DNA of 64,000 bases from Candidatus Peregrinibacteria bacterium. GTDB taxonomy: Bacteria; Patescibacteriota; Gracilibacteria; UBA1369; 2-02-FULL-48-14. The DNA is taken from NCBI GenBank assembly GCA_018658105.1, contig JABHVW010000004.1:62001-126000 (forward strand), read 5' to 3'. The notes beneath the pieces were generated by a model, which did no database searches, had not been told where the DNA came from, and worked only from the letters and a program-made list of their open reading frames with translations. The translations under genes and the position numbers were made by a program. Positions 9,558 through 17,447 of the stretch are shown here, piece after piece; position 1 is the stretch's first letter, and every line of letters begins with the position of its first letter.

Positions 9558-10070
9558 GGCCAACAAAATCACCAAAACAAATCGAGCTCCCCTAGCCAAA
9601 ATTACACTTGGCAAGAAGAAACGGAAGTCCATTTTAAATATACCCGCAGACCAACACACCACATTAAAAGGTACCGGCGTAATTGCAGCAATCAAAACCG
9701 CTGCAGTCCCATAATTCTTAAATAAATCACAAGCTTGCTGATATTTTTTTTCACCAATAAATTTTAAAGCACCCTCATATTGCAAAAAATAACCCATGCC
9801 ATAACCTGCACACGCACCAAGCGCACTACCAAAAGCAACCAAAAGCCAGGTCAAAACAATCGGCGAACCTGAAAGAACATAACTATATAAAAGCACATCC
9901 GGAGGAAAAGGCTGCAAAGTGAAATCAGCCAAAAATACAGTGAAAAATAAGCCCTGCATGCCAAACTTATCGTGTACAAACTGCCCCATTGCATCAAACT
10001 GCGGCGCGAACACAATCGCAATCACCAAAAACACAATAGTCAGCCAAATAATTGGATAAAACTTCTTCAT
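9546..10070 (-). CDS. VTT/SNARE-associated (YqaA-type DedA) membrane protein
   Basis: A 174-aa integral membrane protein with four to five hydrophobic segments. The re-entrant loop regions of VTT/DedA-like proteins are visible as FLADFTLQPFPPDVLLYSY and the AAITPVPFNVVCWSAGIFKM block, which fits the short YqaA type. DedA-family proteins act at the inner membrane in lipid carrier or phospholipid homeostasis, but no specific substrate can be assigned. A second VTT protein of a different subtype lies at 10255-10899. Confidence 0.75.
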   Translation of the reverse strand: MKKFYPIIWLTIVFLVIAIVFAPQFDAMGQFVHDKFGMQGLFFTVFLADFTLQPFPPDVLLYSYVLSGSPIVLTWLLVAFGSALGACAGYGMGYFLQYEGALKFIGEKKYQQACDLFKNYGTAAVLIAAITPVPFNVVCWSAGIFKMDFRFFLPSVILARGARFVLVILLALNV

Positions 10071-10130
10071 GCAAGGAGTGTATCATTCTCTTGCAAAATG
10101 CACTATTTTCACCTAGGATTCAGACGCAAT

Positions 10131-10207
10131 GACTGCGTAGCTCAGTTGGATAGAGCGTTGGTTTGCGGAACCAAAGGCCACAGGTTCAAATCCTGTCGCG
10201 GTCACCA
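10131..10207 (+). tRNA. tRNA-Arg, anticodon GCG
   Basis: A full cloverleaf: acceptor 10131-10137 with 10197-10203 (one G-U), D arm 10140-10156 with A20 (an Arg identity base), anticodon stem TTGGT/ACCAA, loop 10163-10169 with anticodon GCG at 10165-10167, 5-nt variable loop, T arm 10180-10196, discriminator A and an encoded CCA. GCG at the wobble position is unusual: nearly all bacteria use ACG with A-to-I editing by TadA. It lies between two VTT-protein genes. Confidence 0.95.
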
Positions 10208-10254
10208 TTTTTGGTGAAGAGGCCTGTCCCACCATTTATGTTAAAATATTCGCA

Positions 10255-10899
10255 ATGAAAAAGAACCTCCTCATTGCCACTTTCCTCATTGGAAGCATCG
10301 CCTTCCTTTTTGTGCTGAACTATATTTTAAATGCAGCCATGCCATCACAAGAAGCAGTGCAAAGCTTCTTCGAAAACTACGGAGTTTGGGGCTACCTATT
10401 CTACGTACTATTCGGAATATCAGCGGTAGTCGTAGTGCCTCTAAACTTCTCGCTCACTGGCATAGCCGGCGCATTTGTTTACGGCTTTTGGGTAGGAGTT
10501 TTTACAAATTGGATCTGCAAAATCATTGGCACATTAATCGCATTTTCACTCGGCAGATATTTCGGCTCAAAACTTTTCCCCTTATTCAATAAAGAAAAAG
10601 TCGCATATTTCAAAAAACTCATGGAGTCAGAAAAAGCCATTATCATTTTCTTCTTACTATCATCCATCCCCTTCACCCCAAGCGACGCAATGGCATATTT
10701 TCTCGGCTGCTCCCCAATGAAAAAAATCACCTTCATATTCATTACAAGCCTCGGCAGCTTCGGCACTTCCTTCACACTCGCATACATTGGCAGCGGCCAA
10801 GCGCTAGACAAACCCATCTTCATTGTTGGGCTCGGTAGCATCATGGCCGCCGGATTATTTTGGATACATATGAGCAAACAGAAATTACATTTGAACTAA
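10255..10899 (+). CDS. TVP38/TMEM64-type VTT domain membrane protein
   Basis: A 214-aa membrane protein with about six hydrophobic segments. The VTT core is visible: VVVVPLNFSLTGIAGAFVYGFWVG, then GTLIAFSLGRYFG, and the second re-entrant block SSIPFTPSDAMAYFLGCSPM. It is a TVP38/TMEM64 (YdjX/YdjZ-like) protein rather than the YqaA type at 9546-10070. Probable role in membrane lipid homeostasis; not provable here. Convergent with the next gene (4-nt overlap). Confidence 0.8.
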   Translation: MKKNLLIATFLIGSIAFLFVLNYILNAAMPSQEAVQSFFENYGVWGYLFYVLFGISAVVVVPLNFSLTGIAGAFVYGFWVGVFTNWICKIIGTLIAFSLGRYFGSKLFPLFNKEKVAYFKKLMESEKAIIIFFLLSSIPFTPSDAMAYFLGCSPMKKITFIFITSLGSFGTSFTLAYIGSGQALDKPIFIVGLGSIMAAGLFWIHMSKQKLHLN

Positions 10900-11933
10900 G
10901 AAGCATCGGCCACAATCACCAAGCGTTCGTTATCTATATAACGAAATCCTTCGCGAATATTTGAGCTCGCCGGATTCCAGTGCAAACGCACAAAAGCATC
11001 GGCCGAAGAAAGACCAGTTCTTTGCATTGCATTCAAAGCCTCCATCGTTCCCGGACAAGTACCACCAACACGCAAAGTTACATCTGCTAAACCACAAAAT
11101 TGTTGCCCTGCCGAACGACCAGAAACTATATCAAAAGATATTCGTGAAACCCGCAAAAACTCACTAAAGGCTCCAAAAACTTGCTCAACTTGTGGCAGTG
11201 CTGCAGTAACATGAGAAGGCAAAGTATCTCTCATTACATCTAATATTGCCCTGCGCGACAAAGTAAAATCTATCCCTCCAAAACCATCCCTATCCTCCAA
11301 ATCAATTTGCTTCCCAGCTAAAGAAACTCGCTCACCCGTCGGCAATAAAACTTGTCCAACTGTATGAGTGTCTACATCTTCTAAATTCGCCTCCAAAACC
11401 ATCCCAATCTCTCGCCTAAACAAATGCGTATATTCAGAAAGTAAACGCCTCAAATCCTCCTTAGAGTCAATTTTATGCTGGCCATTGCCATCAGACTCCT
11501 CAGGATTTTTCAAACGTACTTCATGCCCTTCAAGACGCAAAGCATCATAAGCAGCCATGGCCTGATCTTCATTAAATGCAATGTAGCCAGGCAGGCCCAT
11601 CCGGTGTATCGCATCCAAACCACGCGGCATATGCTCAGGAACATTTCCAGGATCAATCGGTGGCCGCAACAAACCCTTCATCCCATGAGCTTCATGCTCA
11701 ACCAAAGCTCCATAAAATTGTCGCGGATCTTCATAAGGAAATTTTCTCATGTCATAAGCCTGCGGCAAAAGTGGATATTCACCCAAAAGCTCTGCCACTT
11801 CTTTACGGGTTTGAGCTCCCAAAGCCTGCGCCATCCTAAGAGCAATATTCTCATTTCGCTCCCGAATTAAAGGAGCATAGGCGGGCGGCAGAACCAAGCC
11901 TTCATTATATGGTGTAATTGTTAACATAATCAA
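10896..11933 (-). CDS. ATP-grasp-like protein, resembles DUF3182
   Basis: A 345-aa soluble protein. The middle and C-terminal parts resemble DUF3182 proteins, which have an ATP-grasp-like fold: VRLKNPEESDGNGQHKI (compare lysine then GGrGQ), GQVLLPTGERVSLAGKQ with FGGIDF soon after, RISFDIVSGRSAGQQFCGLADVTLRVGG and a conserved glutamate-rich ending. The resemblance is from memory of that family and is only moderate. A ligase or kinase activity would be expected of an ATP-grasp fold, but the substrate is unknown. ald lies upstream on the same strand but a terminator separates them. Confidence 0.45.
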   Translation of the reverse strand: MIMLTITPYNEGLVLPPAYAPLIRERNENIALRMAQALGAQTRKEVAELLGEYPLLPQAYDMRKFPYEDPRQFYGALVEHEAHGMKGLLRPPIDPGNVPEHMPRGLDAIHRMGLPGYIAFNEDQAMAAYDALRLEGHEVRLKNPEESDGNGQHKIDSKEDLRRLLSEYTHLFRREIGMVLEANLEDVDTHTVGQVLLPTGERVSLAGKQIDLEDRDGFGGIDFTLSRRAILDVMRDTLPSHVTAALPQVEQVFGAFSEFLRVSRISFDIVSGRSAGQQFCGLADVTLRVGGTCPGTMEALNAMQRTGLSSADAFVRLHWNPASSNIREGFRYIDNERLVIVADAS

Positions 11934-11948
11934 AATAGTGAATTAAAT

Positions 11949-11969
11949 AAAAAAAGCCCTTCAGAGGGC
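11949..11969 (-). terminator. Rho-independent terminator, minus strand
   Basis: On the minus strand GCCCT-CTGA-AGGGC (11969-11956) is followed by seven T (11955-11949). It lies between ald and the DUF3182-like gene and would end the long folP-to-ald transcript. Confidence 0.6.
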
Positions 11970-12049
11970 ATGTGTTGTTAAAGTATTTTTTATAGCATCA
12001 CCAATCCCCCTGAAATGAGTTCAGTTCTTTCCACCAAGCAAAATTTGAA

Positions 12050-12088
12050 AAAGAAAAATGGGACATAACAAGTAATTGTATGCCCCAT
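12050..12088 (-). terminator. First terminator after ald
   Basis: On the minus strand a 9-bp stem with one mismatch (12088-12080 with 12066-12058, ATGGGGCAT against ATGTCCCAT) with a 13-nt loop is followed at once by a T-rich tract (12058-12050). It sits about 20 nt after the ald stop; the 11949-11969 hairpin may back it up. Confidence 0.5.
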
Positions 12089-12108
12089 AGTAACAAGTTT
12101 TTCAGCCC

Positions 12109-13272
12109 TTACACAAGCTCTTCTACCGCTTTATAACTATCAGTCATCCCCAAATCTTGAGCAACTCGCTCATAAGTAAGATGACCTTTGTAAGTATTTA
12201 GTCCACGAGCCATTCGTCCATTACCTGCCAAAGATCTCTTCATCACTTCATGCGCACCTTCCTTAGCAATCATTTTCAAGTAAGGCAATGTCGCACTAGT
12301 CAAAGCCATTGTAGACTGTCTACTATATTGTCCAGGCATATTAGTTACACAACAGAAAATCTTACCGTAGATCTCATAAGTAGGCTCACTATGAGTCGTT
12401 CCACGTGATCCCCAAATACATCCACCTTGATCAATTGAAACGTCAACAATTACAGTTCCATCTTTCATAGATTTAACTTGTTCCTCAGAAATAATTTCTG
12501 GAGCCTTCGCGCCAGCAACCAAAACTGCACCAACTACCAAGTTAGCTTCTTGCAAAGCCAAGTCATAGTTTTCACCATCTGGAACAATTGCTTCAAAATT
12601 CTTAGACAAATTTGGCCCAAGATATTCAGCCATCTCCGCATTCAATTCTTCAACTCTTGCAGGATTAATATCAAACAATTTCACACGACAACCCATACCA
12701 GCCGCCGTTTTTGCTGAAGTCGCACCTACAAATCCTCCACCTACAACAACAACACGTGCACTATCCGTTCCAGAAATCACACCCAAAGTTACACCTCGGC
12801 CATTATATTTCTTTTGTAAATATTCAGCTCCATATTGAATCGCAACAACACCAGCCACCTCACTCATCGGCGCAAGCAAAGGCAATTGGCCTTGCTCATC
12901 TTCTAAAGTTTCATAAGCAATCGCAGTAATATTGTTATTCACAAGAACCTTAGTCAAACGTTTATCCACACCTGAAAGATGCAAATATGTGAACAGTGTC
13001 TTACCAGCAAATTGCTCAAGCAAATTATATTCAGAAGGAACAGGCTCCTTCACTTTAACAATAATTTCTGCTTCCTTAACAATATCTTCTGGATTTCTCA
13101 TCATTTGAGCACCGCATTCTTTGTACTCAGTATCAGAAAATCCACTACCAATTCCGGCAGTTTCTTGAACAATAACAGTATGACCTTCTTCAACAAGCTC
13201 GCGAACTCCATATGGAGTTAAACCAACTCGATTTTCGTTGTCTTTAACTTCCTTAAGTGTGGCAATAATCAT
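12109..13272 (-). CDS. ald: Alanine dehydrogenase
   Basis: A 387-aa alanine dehydrogenase (family usually about 370), catalysing L-alanine + NAD+ to pyruvate + NH4+ and the reverse. R15 (NENRVG), K73/K75 (IVKVKEP), H97 (TYLHLSG) and the aspartate in VDVSIDQGG match the pyruvate-binding and catalytic residues of Mycobacterium and Phormidium Ald. The NAD-binding glycine motif VVVVGGGFVGATSA is near residue 175. It is the last gene of the run that starts at folP, 28 nt after rpe, and is followed by two terminator-like hairpins. The enzyme could assimilate ammonium or supply L-Ala for peptidoglycan. Confidence 0.95.
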   Translation of the reverse strand: MIIATLKEVKDNENRVGLTPYGVRELVEEGHTVIVQETAGIGSGFSDTEYKECGAQMMRNPEDIVKEAEIIVKVKEPVPSEYNLLEQFAGKTLFTYLHLSGVDKRLTKVLVNNNITAIAYETLEDEQGQLPLLAPMSEVAGVVAIQYGAEYLQKKYNGRGVTLGVISGTDSARVVVVGGGFVGATSAKTAAGMGCRVKLFDINPARVEELNAEMAEYLGPNLSKNFEAIVPDGENYDLALQEANLVVGAVLVAGAKAPEIISEEQVKSMKDGTVIVDVSIDQGGCIWGSRGTTHSEPTYEIYGKIFCCVTNMPGQYSRQSTMALTSATLPYLKMIAKEGAHEVMKRSLAGNGRMARGLNTYKGHLTYERVAQDLGMTDSYKAVEELV

Positions 13273-13300
13273 AGCGTGGGGGGATTATAGGGGGATAAAT

Positions 13301-13936
13301 TTAAGAACCTTTTAAGGATGCAATCGCTGCCACGCGATCACTCGCTTTAAAAATATAAGATCCTGAAACCAGGATATTCGCGCCTGCGGCTATCGCCTCC
13401 GGCGCAGTTTCATTGTTAATTCCACCGTCGACAATAATGTCTAGGTCACTTTTCCACTCTCTAAGCTGCGTAATTTTCGGTAATGATTCAGGCATAAAAG
13501 ATTGCCCACCAAAACCAGGTTCAACACTCATCACAACACAAGCATCCATCAAATCCAAAAATTCACGAATTTCATCTGGAGAAGTCGCTGGCTTAATCGC
13601 AAGAGAAGCCTTACAGCCAAGCTCACGAATTCGACCCAAAATCTCTGCAGTTCTAGGCCCAGTCGCCTCATAATGTACAGAAATAATCGAAGCACCCGCC
13701 TTAGCAAAATCCTCTAAATATTTCTCCGGCTCGCTAATCATTAAATGACATTCAAAAGGCAAAGAACTCTTCAAGCATTTCAAAACCGGTGCACCAACAG
13801 TAATATTCGGCACAAAATGTCCATCCATTACATCCACACTAATAATATCCACATGCTCTTCAATCGAAGCAATTTCTGCATTCAAGTCACCAAAATCAGC
13901 TGACAAAATCGATGGCGCAATTTGAATATCATGCAT
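13301..13936 (-). CDS. rpe: Ribulose-phosphate 3-epimerase
   Basis: A 211-aa TIM-barrel enzyme interconverting ribulose-5-P and xylulose-5-P in the pentose phosphate pathway. Family blocks: LSADFGDL at the N terminus, DVMDGHFVPNITVGAP with the metal-binding Asp and His, VMSVEPGFGGQSF, and VDGGINNETA. Normal length. Overlaps rpiB upstream by 8 nt, so both are translated from one message. Confidence 0.95.
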   Translation of the reverse strand: MHDIQIAPSILSADFGDLNAEIASIEEHVDIISVDVMDGHFVPNITVGAPVLKCLKSSLPFECHLMISEPEKYLEDFAKAGASIISVHYEATGPRTAEILGRIRELGCKASLAIKPATSPDEIREFLDLMDACVVMSVEPGFGGQSFMPESLPKITQLREWKSDLDIIVDGGINNETAPEAIAAGANILVSGSYIFKASDRVAAIASLKGS

Positions 13937-14372
13937 TTTCTATAGCTGTTATTTTGTCGACTCTGCGCCCATGTCGCCCGCCTTCAAACTCAGCACCTAA
14001 AAATGTATCAACTATCTCTTTCGCCACATCATTCCCAATCACTCTCTGACCAAAAGTAATAACATTTGCATTATTATGTTCTCTTGCCATTCGCGCAGTA
14101 TTTGAATCATGAGCAGTCACAGCACGTATTCCCTTCAATTTATTCGCAGCAAGCGCCATTCCCATTCCTGTTCCACAAACCAAAACCCCCAAACTATCAG
14201 CATTTTCTAAAACTTTCTCACCAACCTCTCTCGCAATATCCGGATAATCCGCTTTGTTTACCTCATCAAAAACCCCAAGATCCAAAACCTCATGGCCTGC
14301 ATCTTTCAAATGAGTTTGCACCACCTCTTTCATTCCATAACCAGCATGATCACTACCCAAATATATTTGCAT
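13929..14372 (-). CDS. rpiB: Ribose-5-phosphate isomerase B
   Basis: A 147-aa RpiB/LacAB-family isomerase for ribose-5-P and ribulose-5-P. N-terminal GSDHAGYGMKE, the Cys base in VCGTGMGMALAANK, and EHNNANVITFGQR are all intact. It is in the pentose-phosphate block prs-rpiB-rpe: rpiB feeds ribose-5-P to prs (11 nt upstream) and ribulose-5-P to rpe (8-nt overlap downstream). Confidence 0.95.
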   Translation of the reverse strand: MQIYLGSDHAGYGMKEVVQTHLKDAGHEVLDLGVFDEVNKADYPDIAREVGEKVLENADSLGVLVCGTGMGMALAANKLKGIRAVTAHDSNTARMAREHNNANVITFGQRVIGNDVAKEIVDTFLGAEFEGGRHGRRVDKITAIENA

Positions 14373-14383
14373 ATTTTTTTAAA

Positions 14384-15328
14384 TTAAAGTGCCTCCGTAA
14401 CAGATTTGTTTTCGTGCACACATTTGATAACGCGCGCCAACAAGGAAGCAATCGGTAAAACAGTCAAACCTCTAAATTCTTTTTCAGAAGTCACAGGAAT
14501 CGAATCAGAAACAATCACTTCTTTAAAATTAGTTTCACGCAACCTATCAACAGCCGGACCAGAAAACACTGCATGTGAAGCCACCAAATAAACATCTTTA
14601 TTCGCACCATGATCTATCAAAGCTTGATGAGCAGCACAAACACTACCCGCAGTATCAACCATATCGTCATACAAAATACACGTCCTCCCCTCCACATCAC
14701 CAACTACAGATGTAACTTCAGCCACATTAAATGTTGGCCTTTCTTTCGTAAGAACCGCTAGCGGCGCATCTAATAATTTAGCCAAACGTCCAGCATCTTT
14801 TGCCGCGCCAGCATCTGGAGCAACAACCACAATATCAGTCAATTTTTTCTTCATAAGGTACTCCGCAAACATATTCCTCAGATTCAAGTTATCTACAGGA
14901 AAAGGGAAAAATCCTTGCGTTTGATCACTATGCAACTGCACAGTAATCACATGATCAGCTCCAGAAGTAGCAATTAAATCTGCAAATAGTTTTGCACTAA
15001 TCGGCTCTCTTGGGCTTGCAACCCTATCTTGCCTTGCATAGCCAAAATGCGGAATCACCACAGTAATCTTACCTGCAAATGATCGCTCCAAAGAATCAAT
15101 CATAATAAACAATTCCATATAATCCTCATTCACTTCATGAGTCGCAGTCTGTATTAAAAAAACATCTGAACCTCGTACAGATTCAGCTGGCTTCGCATAA
15201 ATTTCCCCACAAGCAAATCTTGAAATCTGCATTTCAGAAAGTTTCGTCCAAAGTTCTTTAGCTATTGCACCAGCCAACACAGGGTGGGAAGTACCAGAGA
15301 ATATTCGGAGATCTTTCGGGCGGGGCAT
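14384..15328 (-). CDS. prs: Ribose-phosphate pyrophosphokinase (PRPP synthase)
   Basis: A 314-aa PRPP synthase making PRPP from ribose-5-P and ATP for nucleotide, NAD and amino acid synthesis. Visible blocks: RGSDVFLIQ, GYARQDRVASPREPISAKLFADL (ATP and metal), QLHSDQTQGFF, the VVAPDAGAAKDAGRLA flexible-loop region, and the PRPP motif CILYDDMVDTAGS (usually DDMIDTAGT). Typical length. Operon neighbours rpiB and rpe supply its substrate. Confidence 0.94.
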   Translation of the reverse strand: MPRPKDLRIFSGTSHPVLAGAIAKELWTKLSEMQISRFACGEIYAKPAESVRGSDVFLIQTATHEVNEDYMELFIMIDSLERSFAGKITVVIPHFGYARQDRVASPREPISAKLFADLIATSGADHVITVQLHSDQTQGFFPFPVDNLNLRNMFAEYLMKKKLTDIVVVAPDAGAAKDAGRLAKLLDAPLAVLTKERPTFNVAEVTSVVGDVEGRTCILYDDMVDTAGSVCAAHQALIDHGANKDVYLVASHAVFSGPAVDRLRETNFKEVIVSDSIPVTSEKEFRGLTVLPIASLLARVIKCVHENKSVTEAL

Positions 15329-15385
15329 AAAAGACGTTTAAAGTGCCCCCAGTGTAGCGCGAAAATATGCATTTCGAAAGCCCAA

Positions 15386-15730
15386 TCACATTGGCAGATA
15401 GACTTTTCCGAACGTAAAAGATAAGAGCTTATCTTCAAAGCCATCCCAAGAGGCCCCTTCTTTAGGATATAAAAACTTCACATTTAAATTTTTATCAGGC
15501 AAATCAACATTTACAGCCTCATCCACTCCCCAAACATATACATGGTTTCCAAAGCTAGACAAACCAGCCGCAAATTCCATCGCAATGTCACTGTGACAAG
15601 GCAAATGCAAATATCTATCAGGGTAACTCCTTCTGAATTCCTCAAAAACCCCATCTGGAAAACTTAAATCCACAAGAATAAAATGCCGATTCCTCAAGCC
15701 CAATTGCGTCAATTTAAGATCTAAATTCAT
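15386..15730 (-). CDS. Truncated transketolase-like (pyrimidine-binding domain) fragment
   Basis: A 114-aa protein resembling only part of the transketolase C-terminal subunit, the pyrimidine-binding domain: FPDGVFEEFRRSYPDRYLHLPCHSDIAMEFAAGLSSFG compares with the usual F...PdRffnvGIAEQNmvgiAAGLA. The glutamate of GIAEQ, which activates thiamine diphosphate, is a serine here. The normal C-terminal subunit is about 310 aa, so two thirds are missing, yet the frame is intact and the ATG overlaps the stop of the preceding gene (4 nt). Together with 15727-16497 it forms a split, degenerate transketolase. May be a pseudo-enzyme with a structural or regulatory role, or a relic. Confidence 0.55.
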   Translation of the reverse strand: MNLDLKLTQLGLRNRHFILVDLSFPDGVFEEFRRSYPDRYLHLPCHSDIAMEFAAGLSSFGNHVYVWGVDEAVNVDLPDKNLNVKFLYPKEGASWDGFEDKLLSFTFGKVYLPM

Positions 15731-16497
15731 GTCAAAATATTAGTTATTTCCTGCATTTCTGTATCTGAATAAACCACATCATCATATTCAGGCTTTCTCT
15801 CTGCAAATGGCACCCCCGCAGATTTAATAGTCGGCGCCCAAATACAAGCCGGCTTCCTCTGAGTAATCCTCGCTTTCATATATGAATACACAATTTCATC
15901 ATGACTATGCGCATTCGCTAGCTTAATAACTTTCCAACCAAAAGCCTCAAAACGCTCCTGAATCATCTGGTCACGAGCATCATTTTCATCTATCACCAAA
16001 CATAAACGATCCAAACGCTGCTCACCAGCCAAACGAATCGCCTCCCAAGCCCTTCCATATCTCAATTCATAATCGCCAGCCAAACAAAATACATGCTGAT
16101 TCTTACGCTGCATCTGTATCGCCTGCGCAATCCCAACAGCATAAATCAAACCATATGCATGCTCATTACTCGTCAACTCAACCCCAGGAACTTTTCGATT
16201 CGGCAACATGGGCAAAAGCTCCGGCAAATTATATTGCTCCTCTTCAAGCACCGCATATAAAGCTGGCAAAGCCTCCAGTTTAGATAAAATAAAGAAATCC
16301 CTGTCTTCCTCCTGCGGTACCAAAGAATTATGCGAAAAAATTTGTCGCCCATTTTCAGTACCAAAATAAAGCCCTTCAATTAAATCAATCGCAGAAAGCA
16401 CACGCCCACTCGAGCCTTTTCCAAATTTTCGAATAAGCTCAAGAGCTCTCAAACGCAACTTAGCCTGTCTGTCATTCATGGCTGCATTATGCCCCAT
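15727..16497 (-). CDS. Degenerate transketolase N-terminal (thiamine diphosphate) subunit
   Basis: A 256-aa protein with the fold-level pattern of a transketolase N-terminal subunit: DFFILSK...LPALYAVLEE near residue 67, VPGVEL near 103, then FCLAGDYELRYGRAWEAIRLAGEQRLDRLCLVIDEN around 137-172. The usual SKGHAAPALYA has become SKLEALPALYA, losing the cofactor-site His. GDG of the TPP motif is GDY (141-143), and the TGSLGQGL loop is TSNEHAYGL. The DxN pair (D170, N172) survives. Overlaps folK by 11 nt and the next fragment by 4 nt; M7 at 16479 is a possible alternative start. Probably not an active transketolase. Confidence 0.6.
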   Translation of the reverse strand: MGHNAAMNDRQAKLRLRALELIRKFGKGSSGRVLSAIDLIEGLYFGTENGRQIFSHNSLVPQEEDRDFFILSKLEALPALYAVLEEEQYNLPELLPMLPNRKVPGVELTSNEHAYGLIYAVGIAQAIQMQRKNQHVFCLAGDYELRYGRAWEAIRLAGEQRLDRLCLVIDENDARDQMIQERFEAFGWKVIKLANAHSHDEIVYSYMKARITQRKPACIWAPTIKSAGVPFAERKPEYDDVVYSDTEMQEITNILT

Positions 16498-16984
16498 TTA
16501 AGAGATTCTGCATACTTTTTTTCAAAACAGGGTGTACAAAATCTGGCTGCAAATCACACATACCCTCAAGTTCAAATTTTCTGTCAGCAGCTCCACGGTG
16601 AGGAATTTGCAAATTCGGCTTATCAACAATTCGATCTCCATAATACAAAATATCAATATCAATCACTCTCGATTCCCAGCGCTCTTCACTCACTGGCGCC
16701 GCACCAAAACTCACATTCCCAATATTCGCCGGCTTCACTGGCCTGCCCATTTCCCCTTCAACAAACTTACAAACTGCAAGCAAATCTTCAGGCTCAAGAT
16801 CCGTCTGACATTCAATTACCTGATTCAAATAATCCGGCTGATCCAAACCTCCAAGCGGAGCCGTCTCACGCACTTCAGATTGCCCCATAACCAAAACATT
16901 TTGCTTCATTAAAAGATCGCGAGCCTGCACCAAATACATCTCTCTATCACCCAAATTGCTGCAAAGCCCTAAAAATACATGCAT
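16487..16984 (-). CDS. folK: 6-hydroxymethyl-7,8-dihydropterin pyrophosphokinase
   Basis: A 165-aa HPPK, which transfers pyrophosphate from ATP to hydroxymethyl-dihydropterin, the step before folP. Blocks: LGLCSNLGDREMYL at the N terminus, ETAPLGGLDQPDYLNQVIE, ESRVIDIDILYYGD with the two Mg-binding Asp, and LQIPHRGAADRKFELEGMCDLQPDFVHP (family IPHPR...R.FVL.PL). It starts on the last base of the PTPS gene and lies with folP in the same run, so a dihydropteroate branch is encoded here. Confidence 0.93.
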   Translation of the reverse strand: MHVFLGLCSNLGDREMYLVQARDLLMKQNVLVMGQSEVRETAPLGGLDQPDYLNQVIECQTDLEPEDLLAVCKFVEGEMGRPVKPANIGNVSFGAAPVSEERWESRVIDIDILYYGDRIVDKPNLQIPHRGAADRKFELEGMCDLQPDFVHPVLKKSMQNLLNGA

Positions 16985-17433
16985 TATTCAGCGCGTAAAG
17001 TAACAAAACTAGTGTCCGTCTCCCAAAGCTTCACCTCATACAAACGCACTTTTTCATTTATTTCCTTCCTCGCCTCCCCATCTCCATCCAAAAGAGCCGC
17101 AATCTCCTCAGGCATATTCGGGTCATCCCTCTCAGCCTTCAAAAGCACCGGCAAATCCACAAGTTCATCCCAAATTGCCTGCGCAACATTTTCCGCCGTA
17201 GAATTTTCAAAAAATTCATTCAAATTTTGATGATCATATTTATTCAAAATCCTCTCCTTCACAATTTTCTTCAGGATTACAAAATCAATCACCAATCCAT
17301 TCGACTGCACCTCTCCCTCCACAGTAACCTGCAGCTTATAATTATGACCATGCATACGCTCACACTTTCCATGATATTTAGAAAGCGAATGAGCCGCCGC
17401 AAAAGTGAATTCTTTAGTTACAAATGTCCTCAT
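16984..17433 (-). CDS. 6-pyruvoyl-tetrahydropterin synthase family protein, likely in folate synthesis
   Basis: A 149-aa COG0720 (QueD/PTPS) protein. Zinc ligands H15 (FAAAHSL), H28 and H30 (HGHNY) are present, as are DFVILKK, YDHQNLNEFF and the STAENVA block. The active-site stretch reads C24-E25-R-M-H-G-H: the catalytic Cys of QueD/PTPS-I directly followed by Glu. Family work separates Cys-type enzymes (queuosine or biopterin) from Glu-type PTPS-III, which makes hydroxymethyl-dihydropterin and bypasses FolB; this sequence has both. Position between folP and folK with no folB supports a folate role, though a queuosine role cannot be excluded. Confidence 0.85.
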   Translation of the reverse strand: MRTFVTKEFTFAAAHSLSKYHGKCERMHGHNYKLQVTVEGEVQSNGLVIDFVILKKIVKERILNKYDHQNLNEFFENSTAENVAQAIWDELVDLPVLLKAERDDPNMPEEIAALLDGDGEARKEINEKVRLYEVKLWETDTSFVTLRAE

Positions 17434-17447
17434 AATAATGATTATAT

